This document shows positions 6,116 through 14,567 of a DNA stretch of 28,811 bases, piece by piece. A model generated the notes under the pieces. The model did not search any database and was not told where the DNA came from. It worked only from the letters and a program-made list of their open reading frames with translations. The stretch comes from Tissierellales bacterium (GTDB lineage Bacteria > Bacillota > Clostridia > Tissierellales > JASKZW01). The position numbers and the translations under genes are program-made. Position 1 is the first letter of the stretch. The number at the start of each line of letters is the position of its first letter. The stretch is from assembly GCA_030152145.1 (NCBI GenBank), contig JASLIL010000007.1, forward strand, positions 1-28,811, read 5' to 3'.

Positions 6116-8662
6116 TACTTCTGAATGGATTAGACTGGTGACCTCCATTAAAATATGGGGAAGCTGGGCTAGATCTTCGTAGACCAGGTATCTTCCCTGC
6201 CAGTCAGGTTTAAACTTATTTTTAAAATTTCTAAGGCCCTGGAAGCTGTAGAAAAAGTTTCCGTATTCAAAAAGCATATGGGCCATCTTCTCTCCCTTGT
6301 GAGACCTTTTACTGGTTCCCACATTGGATAGGGGGGCCATGCCCAGGTTAAAGTCTTGATAGTTAAGGGACTTGAAGTGGAGTATTAGGTTTAACATAAG
6401 AAACATCATGCTATTACTAGGAGCATCCTCCCTAAGTCTCATAAGGTCTATGGAGACTCCCTTATTATCGTAGCTTGGCATAATGCTGGCAAAGGCTATT
6501 ATTTGTCCAGTCCCAAGCTGCCTTATAAGGCCTAGATCTGACTTTTTCAAGTAGCTTCTGTCAAAGTAGCCCAGGGAGAATTTCATCTCCTTTCGCTTAC
6601 CCAGCCACTGGTCAGATACAAGCTTAAGCTGATCTAGTAGCTTTTCATCTATATCTTCCTTGGGAAGAAAATCAAAAACATAACCGTCCTTTTCAAATCT
6701 TTTTAAATTATTTCTAAAGTCCCTACTTTTAGGACCCTCCAAACTAAAGTCTTCTAGATTTAAGATACCAGTTTCTCCCAGTTTAAAAAAGTGGTAGCCA
6801 TTGTCATGGTAGAAGGCCAGAAGTTCCTCGCTAGCCTCATAAAAAACAGACTTATAGCCATAGAGATCTATAAATTGGAGAAATTCATTTAGGGCCTCTT
6901 GAAAGTTAGAACTATCTCCTATAGGATCTCCAAGAACTATGGCTAGATTGTCCTTTATGGCATATTGAATAAGGACATCCCCACTAGAGTAGAAGATAGA
7001 CTTATCACCTAGATAGCCTAGGTGGGCTGTGTAGTTACCTGGGACCCTGTCTAGAAAGTCTGAAAACTTATCCTCCTTAAAGTTCTCATATCTTTCATCA
7101 TAGTCTATGGTTCTTTTGCTTATTTCAAAGAAGAAATATATTAAAATAGGCAGCCCGTATCTTACAAGCAGTCCCTTAAAATCATTGGGATTTAACCTAG
7201 ATAGCCTCTGCTTCTTAAAGATGCTATTAAGAATCATGGCAGAAGACTTGGTATAAAGTCCTATGGCTAGGGCAAAGATTATAAAGTTAAAGACTGTCTT
7301 AAGTGTTTCCTTAGGTATACTTTCTCTATAGAAGCTATTTTTAGACAGATAAAGAAGTAGTATAACTATAAGAAGGTAGAAGACCTCTATATAGCTAGAC
7401 TTCTTAAAAAACAAGACTGTCATAGCCATAACTAGTAGGACTAGGGTTATGGTGTAGCTTCTTTTCACCCTATTTCTAATTTGCTTTACAGTTCCCAGTA
7501 GAAGTATGCCCAGGGCAATTTGAATATTATAGGATAGCTCTAAAAAAGTTCTTGGGACATACTTGGTCATAAAGCTGTTACCTTCTATAATAGAGGGGAA
7601 TAATCCATCTATTAGGAGAATGGCACTGGCTATTAGGATCAGGGTTGATAAAAGCAGATTGGTTATAGGCGCTGTCTTGTTTATAAAGCTTTTTATCCTA
7701 GGAAATTCCAGTAGCTTATCCTTGGATCTACTTTGAAAGACCAGGGTAAATACAATACTTATTATAAGTGGTAGCAGGTAGTAAAAAACCCTGTAAAGTA
7801 TTACTATTGCCAGTCCAAGCTCAGTTGAAAATCCCAAGTTTTGAAACTGTATAAGAACCAATATATCAAAGGAAGCCAGGCCACCAGGCAGCATACTGAG
7901 AACACCTACCATTGAAGATAGGCTAAAGATTACCAGTAGCTTGAAAAAACCAGCCTGCCAGCCAAAACTTCTGGAAATACTATAAAATAGGAGAAAACCT
8001 AAAAACCATTCCAGGATAGATACTGGGATTAGCTTTAATTTACTAGCCTTTCTTTCAGGCCTATCTCTTAAACTACAGGGCTTGTTAAACTTTCTTAAAA
8101 GCTTCTCTAGGTTTATGTAGACTGGTATAAATAAGAGAAAGGCTATAAGAAATAATGCCAGCCATGGATACTCCTTGAAAATACTCCCTAGATAGCTGGG
8201 CTTAAAAAGAGAAACTAGACCGAAAACAGATAGACCTATGCCTGTGGCTGGTATTAGAAGAAGGCTATAGTCCAAAAGGTCAGTTTCCTTATTTTTGCTG
8301 TTTCTAAGTAGGATGTTTCTAATAGTTGCTCCTGTAAGTCCTCCTAGCCCAGATAGATTGTTTAAACTGTTGCTTAGGAAACTAAGAAAATATAGGCTGA
8401 CAGGATTTATCCTTAGGCCCAGTTCCTTAACTATTAGAAAGTCATATAGGCTCATGGAAGATATGGCTATTAGACCTAAAATAAGGAAGACTAGAAAGTT
8501 TCTAGGAGCCAGGGATTTTAAGATTATTAGTGTCTCCTTAAAGTCTATACTTTTTACTTCCTTAACTCCCTGAAAGAGAACTAGGGACAGGATAAGAATT
8601 ATAAATGTGGACTTTAGGATATGTTTTTTATTTTTACCAAGAAATATTTTAAATTTATTCAT
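6113..8662 (-). CDS. mprF: bifunctional phosphatidylglycerol lysyltransferase/flippase
   Basis: Transfers an amino acid, usually lysine, from aminoacyl-tRNA to phosphatidylglycerol and flips the product to the outer leaflet, which lowers surface charge and gives resistance to cationic peptides and daptomycin. At 849 residues it matches full-length MprF. The N-terminal part holds about fourteen hydrophobic helices (residues 15-525), including a flippase-type segment with MLPGGLASFD. The cytosolic DUF2156/GNAT-like synthase covers about 535-849 and contains the family motif NLGMAPLSNVG and a KFKPDWQGRYLVYE ending. The ribosome site is AAGGAGG. It is divergent from the AraC-type regulator gene, with 170 bases between. 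Substrate choice (Lys, Ala or Arg) cannot be told from sequence. Confidence 0.92.
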   Translation of the reverse strand: MNKFKIFLGKNKKHILKSTFIILILSLVLFQGVKEVKSIDFKETLIILKSLAPRNFLVFLILGLIAISSMSLYDFLIVKELGLRINPVSLYFLSFLSNSLNNLSGLGGLTGATIRNILLRNSKNKETDLLDYSLLLIPATGIGLSVFGLVSLFKPSYLGSIFKEYPWLALFLIAFLLFIPVYINLEKLLRKFNKPCSLRDRPERKASKLKLIPVSILEWFLGFLLFYSISRSFGWQAGFFKLLVIFSLSSMVGVLSMLPGGLASFDILVLIQFQNLGFSTELGLAIVILYRVFYYLLPLIISIVFTLVFQSRSKDKLLEFPRIKSFINKTAPITNLLLSTLILIASAILLIDGLFPSIIEGNSFMTKYVPRTFLELSYNIQIALGILLLGTVKQIRNRVKRSYTITLVLLVMAMTVLFFKKSSYIEVFYLLIVILLLYLSKNSFYRESIPKETLKTVFNFIIFALAIGLYTKSSAMILNSIFKKQRLSRLNPNDFKGLLVRYGLPILIYFFFEISKRTIDYDERYENFKEDKFSDFLDRVPGNYTAHLGYLGDKSIFYSSGDVLIQYAIKDNLAIVLGDPIGDSSNFQEALNEFLQFIDLYGYKSVFYEASEELLAFYHDNGYHFFKLGETGILNLEDFSLEGPKSRDFRNNLKRFEKDGYVFDFLPKEDIDEKLLDQLKLVSDQWLGKRKEMKFSLGYFDRSYLKKSDLGLIRQLGTGQIIAFASIMPSYDNKGVSIDLMRLREDAPSNSMMFLMLNLILHFKSLNYQDFNLGMAPLSNVGTSKRSHKGEKMAHMLFEYGNFFYSFQGLRNFKNKFKPDWQGRYLVYEDLAQLPHILMEVTSLIHSEV

Positions 8663-8756
8663 AAAAAGCCTCCTTATCTACTTATACCTTAATATATGAA
8701 ATATAAAAGTATATCTATATTATATATTAATATTGTTAAAATTATCCATAGAAGAC

Positions 8757-8798
8757 TATAAGTTAACTTATATATAATAAAAAAATATGTACTATAAT
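8757..8798. promoter_or_regulatory. 16-bp palindrome and promoter elements between mprF and the AraC-type gene
   Basis: TATAAGTTAACTTATA at 8757-8772 is a perfect palindrome. A TATAAT directly abuts it (8773-8778), and a second TATAAT lies at 8793-8798, 35 bases before the AraC-type start. The palindrome is placed where a dimeric regulator could control the divergent pair. AraC proteins usually prefer direct repeats, so the binder may be something else. Confidence 0.45.
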
Positions 8799-8832
8799 GG
8801 AGTTAGTCTTATAAAGAAAAGAGAGTGATTGG

Positions 8833-10710
8833 ATGAGAGAAGAATATATAGATTATAGGGAAGATCTTCCAGTTAGGATCTACCTGGCAAACATAAGGGA
8901 GTATCCAATTCATTGGCACAATTCAACAGAGCTTATTTTTATACTTAAGGGAAGTTTGGATATTCAGATAGGTATAGACACCTACCATATAGTTGAGGGC
9001 CAGATAGAAATAGTCAATCATAATGAAGTTCATAGTATGAAATCAAGTTCTGACAACTTGGTTTTAGGCTTAAATATCAGCCCTAGTTTTTTTAAGAAAT
9101 ACTATAGTGGAGCAGAGGATATGTATTTTTACGCTGATTCTTCAAGTCTAGAAATTCAGCAAACAGAAAAGTATGAAAGACTTAGAAAACTTATAAGTAT
9201 AATCTACTACGAGTCCTTAAAAAAGTATGAAGACTATGAAGGGGCTATTGAAAAGGAGCTAGTAAAACTTATGTATCATCTTGTCAATAATTTCCACTAT
9301 CTCTTCTATGAGGAGGAAAGCCTTAGGGAGGATGAACTGGAGCTAGAAAGATACCATAGGATAGTTAGCTTTATAGAAAAAAACTATATGAATAGGATCA
9401 GCCTAAAGGAGCTGGCTGAAAGGGAATTTTTAAGCTCCCAGTATCTATCCTCTAAGATAAAGGAGACTTTTGGCTATAGCTTTATAGATTTTTTGAATCT
9501 TATTAGGGTTGAAGAATCTACAAAGCTTCTCCTAACCACTGATAAAAATATTTCGGATATAGCCTTGGAAACAGGTTTTTCTCATGTTAGATACTACAAT
9601 AAGCATTTTAAGAAACACTATAAGATTCTTCCTAGAGACTATAGGAAAAAATATAAGCTGGATCATGGGGAATTTGAATCCTTGAAAAAGTTGGATTATT
9701 TTGAGAGTAAAAAGGCCTATCCCTATATTAGGGACTATATTCTTGACTATGATAGGTTTAATTACCACAACAGGTTTCTTATCTATGACCTGGACCTTAG
9801 GAAGGAGGCTATGGAAAGAACTAGGAGGGAGATTATCCTTAGACTCTCTCTTAAGGATGGGCCCCTTGTCTACAAGGATTCCTGTCTTAAGGAGCTTTTA
9901 AGGGATATTAAGCTAGATGGCCTTGTAGTGGAGGATATTGAAATCTCTAAACCAGGATTCTCTAACCTAAATGCCCTGGAAAGCTTAGTTAGAAACTTCT
10001 TGGAAAATGGTCTTAAGCTTTACTTGGACCTTTCGGCTGAAGACTATGGAGAATTTTTAGAATATATGAGGACCTACAATGGGGATTTTGATCTTAGGTT
10101 ATTGGAAAGAAAGGACTTTAACTATAGAGAGAGTCAAAGAGGGGAGGAGTTTGATGGTCTGGGAATTCTAGGCTCTATTGTAGAAGCCTTCTACTTTAAG
10201 GGTCCCCTAGACCTTCAGCCCCTTTACGATAGGAGGGAGCCAGAAGATGGGCCAGGAATATTCTATGGGGGAGATGGTCTTATAAGTGATAGGGGCTTAA
10301 AGAAGGCCTCCTATTATGGCTATAGCCTTATATCTCATATGGGAAGTGAGCTTATCTACCTTGAAGAAAATATGGTTTTGACCAGGGAGGAAGATAGCTT
10401 TCAGATCTTGCTTTTCAACAGTTCGCCTAGAAGGAGGAAGTTTTCTATAAATATAGTGGGTCTGGACAGGGACTATAGGGTTTTGGAGTATAGCCTAGAT
10501 AGGGATAGTGGTTGTGTCTACAGTAGTTGGCAGGCCCTGGCTAGTCCAGATCTTTTGGACTGGAGTCTTCTTGAGCTTTTAAGGAATAATACTAGGCCTA
10601 GATCTAGCTTTTACTTTGGGCCTAGATCCAATGTCTTTAATATACTTGAAGAGCTAGAGCCAAGGGCCCTTAGGGTCTACTACTTTTATCCTATTCCAGA
10701 GTCTAATTAG
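8833..10710 (+). CDS. AraC-family regulator with cupin sensor and degenerate GH39-like domain
   Basis: A 625-residue cytosolic transcription regulator. Residues about 10-95 form a cupin-type ligand domain (HWHN at 27-30), and about 173-272 are a two-helix-turn-helix AraC/XylS DNA-binding domain with the usual second-motif ISDIALETGFSHVRYYNKHFKK. The remaining 350 residues resemble the GH39 glycosidase barrel fused to some Firmicutes AraC regulators, clearest at GIFYGGDGLISDRGLKKASYYGY (about 475-497). The barrel looks shortened, and I could not find the catalytic acid/base Asn-Glu pair, so it is probably a carbohydrate-sensing or structural domain. The ribosome site is weak (GAGAGTG). No sugar transport or glycosidase gene is nearby; neighbours are mprF and a MATE exporter. 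The GH39 assignment is moderate. Confidence 0.82.
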   Translation: MREEYIDYREDLPVRIYLANIREYPIHWHNSTELIFILKGSLDIQIGIDTYHIVEGQIEIVNHNEVHSMKSSSDNLVLGLNISPSFFKKYYSGAEDMYFYADSSSLEIQQTEKYERLRKLISIIYYESLKKYEDYEGAIEKELVKLMYHLVNNFHYLFYEEESLREDELELERYHRIVSFIEKNYMNRISLKELAEREFLSSQYLSSKIKETFGYSFIDFLNLIRVEESTKLLLTTDKNISDIALETGFSHVRYYNKHFKKHYKILPRDYRKKYKLDHGEFESLKKLDYFESKKAYPYIRDYILDYDRFNYHNRFLIYDLDLRKEAMERTRREIILRLSLKDGPLVYKDSCLKELLRDIKLDGLVVEDIEISKPGFSNLNALESLVRNFLENGLKLYLDLSAEDYGEFLEYMRTYNGDFDLRLLERKDFNYRESQRGEEFDGLGILGSIVEAFYFKGPLDLQPLYDRREPEDGPGIFYGGDGLISDRGLKKASYYGYSLISHMGSELIYLEENMVLTREEDSFQILLFNSSPRRRKFSINIVGLDRDYRVLEYSLDRDSGCVYSSWQALASPDLLDWSLLELLRNNTRPRSSFYFGPRSNVFNILEELEPRALRVYYFYPIPESN

Positions 10711-10750
10711 CTTGGAATAGTACAAATGAAGGATTCTTAAAAAGGGAGAA

Positions 10751-10787
10751 AAGCTAAATCTAGGGATTAATCCCAGCATTAGCCTTA
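10751..10787 (+). other. hairpin downstream of the AraC-type gene
   Basis: GGGATTAATCCC (10763-10774) is a perfect 12-base palindrome nested inside GCTAA (10753-10757) and TTAGC (10779-10783). It lies about 40 bases after the AraC-type stop. No T-run follows, so it is not a standard terminator; it could be a transcript 3' end, an operator for the MATE gene, or chance. Confidence 0.3.
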
Positions 10788-10856
10788 ATATGTGAATGAA
10801 TAAAGCCAGCCTATATGATATTATATCAAGTATGATAAATTATAGGAGGTTTTAGA

Positions 10857-12254
10857 ATGACGGGGAATAATGAAAAGCTATTCTCAGAAGGACCTATTGG
10901 TAGAGTCCTTTTAAAATTCTCTATTCCTGCAGTACTGTCTTTACTTGTAACAGAGCTTTACAATATGGTAGATACAGTTTTTGTAGGTAGGGAAATAGGG
11001 GGAGAGGCAATTGGTGCCTTGGTTGTAGTCTTTCCTATCCAGAGAATAGTAGCAGCAATAAGTATGATGTTAGCTATAGGTGCATCTACTTCGGTGGCTA
11101 GAAGGAATGGAGAACATAATGAAGAAGGAATGATAAATATTATACAGAATGCCATATCTTTGGCATTTTTGATAGTTGTGCCCTTTATGCTTTTGGTATT
11201 TATATTTAGGGATAGTCTCTTAAGACTTTTGGGGGCTAGTGAAAATATTTTACCCTATGCCCATGAATATCTGCAGATAATAATTTGGGGTAGTATATTT
11301 ATAACACTTACAACAACCCTAAACTATATAATGATGTCTTTGGGAAATAGAAGGATTACTATGATCAGTACTGCATCTGGAGCAATTTTAAATGGTATTA
11401 TAGACTATATTCTAGTGAGGAAGTTACAAATAGGAGTTACAGGTGCTGCTATAGCTACCCTGGTTTCCCAGATGCTGGCCTTTACAATATCATTTATGGC
11501 CTTTAGGCAGGTAAGGGAAAGATTCAATCTTAAATTTAAGTTTAAGCTTAAGAAGACCATAGCCAGAAGTCTTTTGGCAGTAGGCTTTGCAGCCTTTATA
11601 GTAGAGGCGGAGGATGGAATACTAATAGCCTTTTTAAATAACCTACTTCTCAATAATGTAGGTGAGGAGGGTGTAGTTATCCTGGGAGTTATATCAAAGA
11701 TTTCCATGTTTATGTTTATTACAATGTTGGGGATTGGATCAGCCATGCAGCCTATAGCAGCCTATAATCTAGGTGCTAAAAACTACAAGAGGTTGAAAAA
11801 AGTGGCCAGGGAAACCCTTATATTTGCTTTTTTAACATCGGTTGTACTTTGGATTTTAACCTTTACTTTTTCACCACAAATAGTCCACTTTATAACCAAG
11901 GCTGAAGAGGATCCAAGCCTGGTAGAAAACTCTGTTAAGGCCTTTAGGCTGATGGTGGCAGTTTTCCCACTACTGAGTATTTACTATGTAAGTATCTACT
12001 ACTATCAGGCTATAGGTAAGGCCAGGGAATCCTTTTTAATATCAATTTTTAGGCAGATCATAGTCCTACTTCCTGTATCTATAATAACGGTGAAGTTTAT
12101 GGGAATGGGGGCTAGGGGAGTTTGGATAGCCTACCCTATATCTGACGGTCTATCAGGAATTCTTTCTATAGTCCTAATGAGAAGGGCTATGAAGAAGCTA
12201 GATGATAAAATAGAAGAGGAAGATCTTGAAGAAAATTTAGAGCTAAGCTACTAG
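10857..12254 (+). CDS. MATE-family multidrug efflux transporter
   Basis: A 465-residue exporter with twelve hydrophobic helices in two bundles, driven by a Na+ or H+ gradient, that extrudes cationic drugs and metabolites. The N-terminal block GPIGRVLLKFSIPAVLSLLV, followed by LYNMVDTVFVGREIGGEAIGAL, is the signature of the bacterial NorM/DinF-like branch, and the mirrored second half starts near residue 230 with IGSAMQPIAAYNLGAKNYKRLK near 295. The acidic C-terminal tail is cytoplasmic. An AGGAGG site lies about ten bases before the ATG. The gene stands alone between the AraC-type gene (146-base gap) and its own terminator, so control by that regulator is possible but unproven. Confidence 0.92.
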   Translation: MTGNNEKLFSEGPIGRVLLKFSIPAVLSLLVTELYNMVDTVFVGREIGGEAIGALVVVFPIQRIVAAISMMLAIGASTSVARRNGEHNEEGMINIIQNAISLAFLIVVPFMLLVFIFRDSLLRLLGASENILPYAHEYLQIIIWGSIFITLTTTLNYIMMSLGNRRITMISTASGAILNGIIDYILVRKLQIGVTGAAIATLVSQMLAFTISFMAFRQVRERFNLKFKFKLKKTIARSLLAVGFAAFIVEAEDGILIAFLNNLLLNNVGEEGVVILGVISKISMFMFITMLGIGSAMQPIAAYNLGAKNYKRLKKVARETLIFAFLTSVVLWILTFTFSPQIVHFITKAEEDPSLVENSVKAFRLMVAVFPLLSIYYVSIYYYQAIGKARESFLISIFRQIIVLLPVSIITVKFMGMGARGVWIAYPISDGLSGILSIVLMRRAMKKLDDKIEEEDLEENLELSY

Positions 12255-12276
12255 GAGAGGGAAACCTCTCTTTTTT
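12254..12276 (+). terminator. intrinsic terminator after the MATE gene
   Basis: GAGAGG (12255-12260) and CCTCTC (12265-12270) pair around a GAAA tetraloop, followed by six T. It starts directly at the stop codon of the MATE gene. Confidence 0.92.
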
Positions 12277-12337
12277 ATTTTTCAAAAGTTTATATTTTGT
12301 TTAAAAATAGGGGATATAATAGGTGGGAGGTGAGAAT

Positions 12338-13771
12338 ATGTCTATTAGAAGAAAATTAATACTGTCTAATATACTGTCATTTATAGTTCCCCTACTGGTT
12401 AGTATTTTAGCAGTGTTTTTGGCTATAGGGGCCATTAATAATAAGTTTACAGCCAGCTACTATAGTGTTTACTATGATAATGTACATGCCATAGAGAACT
12501 TAGTTAAGGAAGAAAATCCAGACCAGGCAGTGAGTTTGGCAAAGGAGTTGGAGGATCAAGGCTCTTATATTAGCCTGGTTTTAGATGGAAGCCTAGTCTA
12601 TGAGACAGAGGGCTACCAAGAAGGTCTTTTAGAAATCACAGGTGCTGCCAGCCAGGACTTGATTATAGAAGACTATAGGGAGACCTATATGATAAAAAAT
12701 GAGTTTGGTGAGCTTAACTCCATAAAATTAAGTGAGGATCAGGAAGACTATATTTTTATATTGAGAAGGGAGGCCTATTCTCTAGAGGAGGAAAATAGGC
12801 TTATGGCAGATGAGACAGCCTATATTATAAGGCTTGTTGTCTTGGTTATTCTGGCTATTTTAGCAGCCCTTATCCTAACAAGTATCCTGGCCACCTATGT
12901 AACTATAAATTCTATTTTAAAACCCCTGTCCCTCTTAAAAAACGGCAGTAGGGAAATAGGAGAGGGAAACTTAGAATTTTCCCTGGATTATGAGGGAGAT
13001 AGGGAGTTTGAGGAAATTTTCAATGATTTTGAAAGTATGAGGTTAAAGCTTTTGGAGTCTAGAAATAAAGAGGAGGAGTATGCTAGGGATAGAAAGGAGT
13101 TAATAGCCAGTATAACCCATGATCTAAATACTCCTCTGACCTCAATAAGAGGCTATACTTCAGGACTTTTAGAGGGTATAGCAGATACAAGGGACAAGCA
13201 GGTTTACTATCTTCAGAAGATAAACTCTGTCTCCCTGGAAATGAGTCAACTTATAAACCAGCTTTTTCTCTACTCAACTCTTGATATGGATAAGGTAAAG
13301 TTCAAGTTTGAAAGGGTGGATCTTATAGAGTATTTCAAGGATTGTAGCCTGGATTTGGGGGAGGAGTTTAGGCAGAGAGATATGGCCATAAGCTTTGAGA
13401 CAGATTTAGAGGAAGCCTATGCTAATATAGATTATATTCACTTTAAGAGGGTGGTTTTAAATCTTTTAAATAATAGCTATAAGTATAGGGGGGATGGACC
13501 TGGAAAGCTAGATATAAGGCTTGAGGAATCAGACCTCTTCTACGACATATCTTTTAAGGATCAGGGACTGGGCGTATCTAAGGATCAGCTGGATAGTATA
13601 TTTGAGGTTTTTTACAGGGCTGATAAGGCCAGAAGTAAAGACGGCTACGGCCTGGGCCTAGCCATAGCTAGGAATATTGTAAGGGCCCATGGAGGTAGGA
13701 TAGGAGTAAATCAAAACTATAATGAAGGTCTTGAAATAATAATAAGTCTACCAAAGATTAGGGGTGATTAG
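12338..13771 (+). CDS. membrane sensor histidine kinase
   Basis: A 477-residue kinase that should autophosphorylate on His and pass the phosphate to the regulator encoded next. It has a membrane helix at about 10-33, an extracellular sensor of about 125 residues, a second helix near 160-185, and a HAMP linker. The H-box is ELIASITHDLNTPLTS (His near 260), the N-box RVVLNLLNNSYKY, the G1 box DQGLGVS, the F-box FEVFYRADKA and the G2 box GYGLGLAIARNIV. Every catalytic motif is intact. I prefer the ATG at 12338 over the in-frame GTG at 12323, because GGGAGGTGA covers the latter and fits as ribosome site. A TATAAT lies at 12315-12320. Kinase-first gene order is the less common arrangement. The signal is unknown; the linked exporter suggests a peptide or envelope stress. 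Confidence 0.92.
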   Translation: MSIRRKLILSNILSFIVPLLVSILAVFLAIGAINNKFTASYYSVYYDNVHAIENLVKEENPDQAVSLAKELEDQGSYISLVLDGSLVYETEGYQEGLLEITGAASQDLIIEDYRETYMIKNEFGELNSIKLSEDQEDYIFILRREAYSLEEENRLMADETAYIIRLVVLVILAILAALILTSILATYVTINSILKPLSLLKNGSREIGEGNLEFSLDYEGDREFEEIFNDFESMRLKLLESRNKEEEYARDRKELIASITHDLNTPLTSIRGYTSGLLEGIADTRDKQVYYLQKINSVSLEMSQLINQLFLYSTLDMDKVKFKFERVDLIEYFKDCSLDLGEEFRQRDMAISFETDLEEAYANIDYIHFKRVVLNLLNNSYKYRGDGPGKLDIRLEESDLFYDISFKDQGLGVSKDQLDSIFEVFYRADKARSKDGYGLGLAIARNIVRAHGGRIGVNQNYNEGLEIIISLPKIRGD

Positions 13772-14455
13772 GTGAAGAGAATATTGATAGTAGAGGATAA
13801 TAAGGAGATAGCTGAAATAGAGAAGGACTACCTGGAAGCCAACCAATATCTAGTCCATATAGCCTATGATGGCTTTGAGGCTATGAAAAAGCTATCTAGC
13901 CAGGACTATGATTTGATAATTTTGGATATAATGATGCCTGGTATAGATGGTTTTAGCTTGTGTAAGGAGTTAAACAAGACCTTGGATATACCCATTATCT
14001 TTGTTACAGCTAAGAATGAAAACTTGGATAAGATTAAGGGCCTGGGTATGGGGGCTACTGACTACATGGTCAAGCCCTTTGAACCCTCAGAACTTATAGC
14101 CAGAGTAGGAACCCATATAAGAAGATATGATCTACTAAAGGGCAGGGAGGACAATAGGATTATTATAAAGGATTTGATAATAGAGCCTAAGTCAAGAAGG
14201 GTATACCTAAAGGGGGAGGAAATTAACTTTCCCAACAAGGAATTTGACCTACTTCTCTTTCTAGCCAAGAACAAGGGCTTGGTTTTTAGTAAGAAGGAGC
14301 TACTGGATAGAGTGTGGGGTATGGATGCCTTTATAAATGAAGCTACTGTAGCTGTCCATATAAATAGAATTAGGGCTAAGATAGAGAAGGACTCCCTAGA
14401 GGCTGAGTATATAGAAACCCTTTGGGGAGCAGGATATAGATTTGTAGCTGAGTAA
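13772..14455 (+). CDS. OmpR/PhoB-family response regulator
   Basis: A 227-residue DNA-binding regulator paired with the upstream kinase. The receiver domain has the acidic pair E8/D9, the phospho-acceptor D52 (LIILDIMMPG), T79 and K101 (the KPFE motif). A winged-helix output domain follows at about 130-225 with FPNKEFDLLLFLAKNKG and the recognition segment ATVAVHINRIRAKIE. It starts with GTG immediately after the kinase stop codon, so the two are translationally coupled; AGGGGTGA is the likely ribosome site. Its terminator separates it from the exporter operon, which has its own promoter carrying a direct repeat that this protein is the natural candidate to bind. Confidence 0.94.
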   Translation: MKRILIVEDNKEIAEIEKDYLEANQYLVHIAYDGFEAMKKLSSQDYDLIILDIMMPGIDGFSLCKELNKTLDIPIIFVTAKNENLDKIKGLGMGATDYMVKPFEPSELIARVGTHIRRYDLLKGREDNRIIIKDLIIEPKSRRVYLKGEEINFPNKEFDLLLFLAKNKGLVFSKKELLDRVWGMDAFINEATVAVHINRIRAKIEKDSLEAEYIETLWGAGYRFVAE

Positions 14456-14483
14456 GGCTGAGAAATCAGCCTTACTCTTTTTT
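14451..14483 (+). terminator. intrinsic terminator after the response regulator gene
   Basis: AGTAAGGCTGA (14451-14461) pairs with TCAGCCTTACT (14466-14476) around a GAAA tetraloop, followed by CTTTTTTTG. The 11-pair stem includes the stop codon (14453-14455), so the terminating ribosome would cover the 5' arm. Confidence 0.92.
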
Positions 14484-14486
14484 GTT

Positions 14487-14538
14487 TATAAATTCTTAAT
14501 AATTTAATTATAAATTCTTAAGAAAAATTACCTATAAT
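14487..14538 (+). promoter_or_regulatory. regulated promoter with 22-base-period direct repeat
   Basis: TATAAATTCTTAA occurs at 14487-14499 and again, exactly, at 14509-14521: a 22-base start-to-start distance, two helical turns. A TATAAT -10 lies at 14533-14538. The second repeat occupies the -35 position, where no TTGACA-like box exists (ATAAAT at 17-base spacing). This is the geometry of a promoter activated by an OmpR-family dimer, and the regulator gene ends 32 bases upstream. Confidence 0.68.
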
Positions 14539-14567
14539 TTTAGGAGAAGAAAAAGGGAGGAAGAAGG

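Noticed and set aside
8295..8573. 92-residue open frame on the plus strand inside mprF
   Set aside because: It is antisense to conserved membrane helices of mprF, has no ribosome site and low-complexity composition; it is a shadow of the real gene.
11405..11746. 113-residue open frame antisense to the MATE gene
   Set aside because: It mirrors the hydrophobic MATE sequence, and no start signal supports it.
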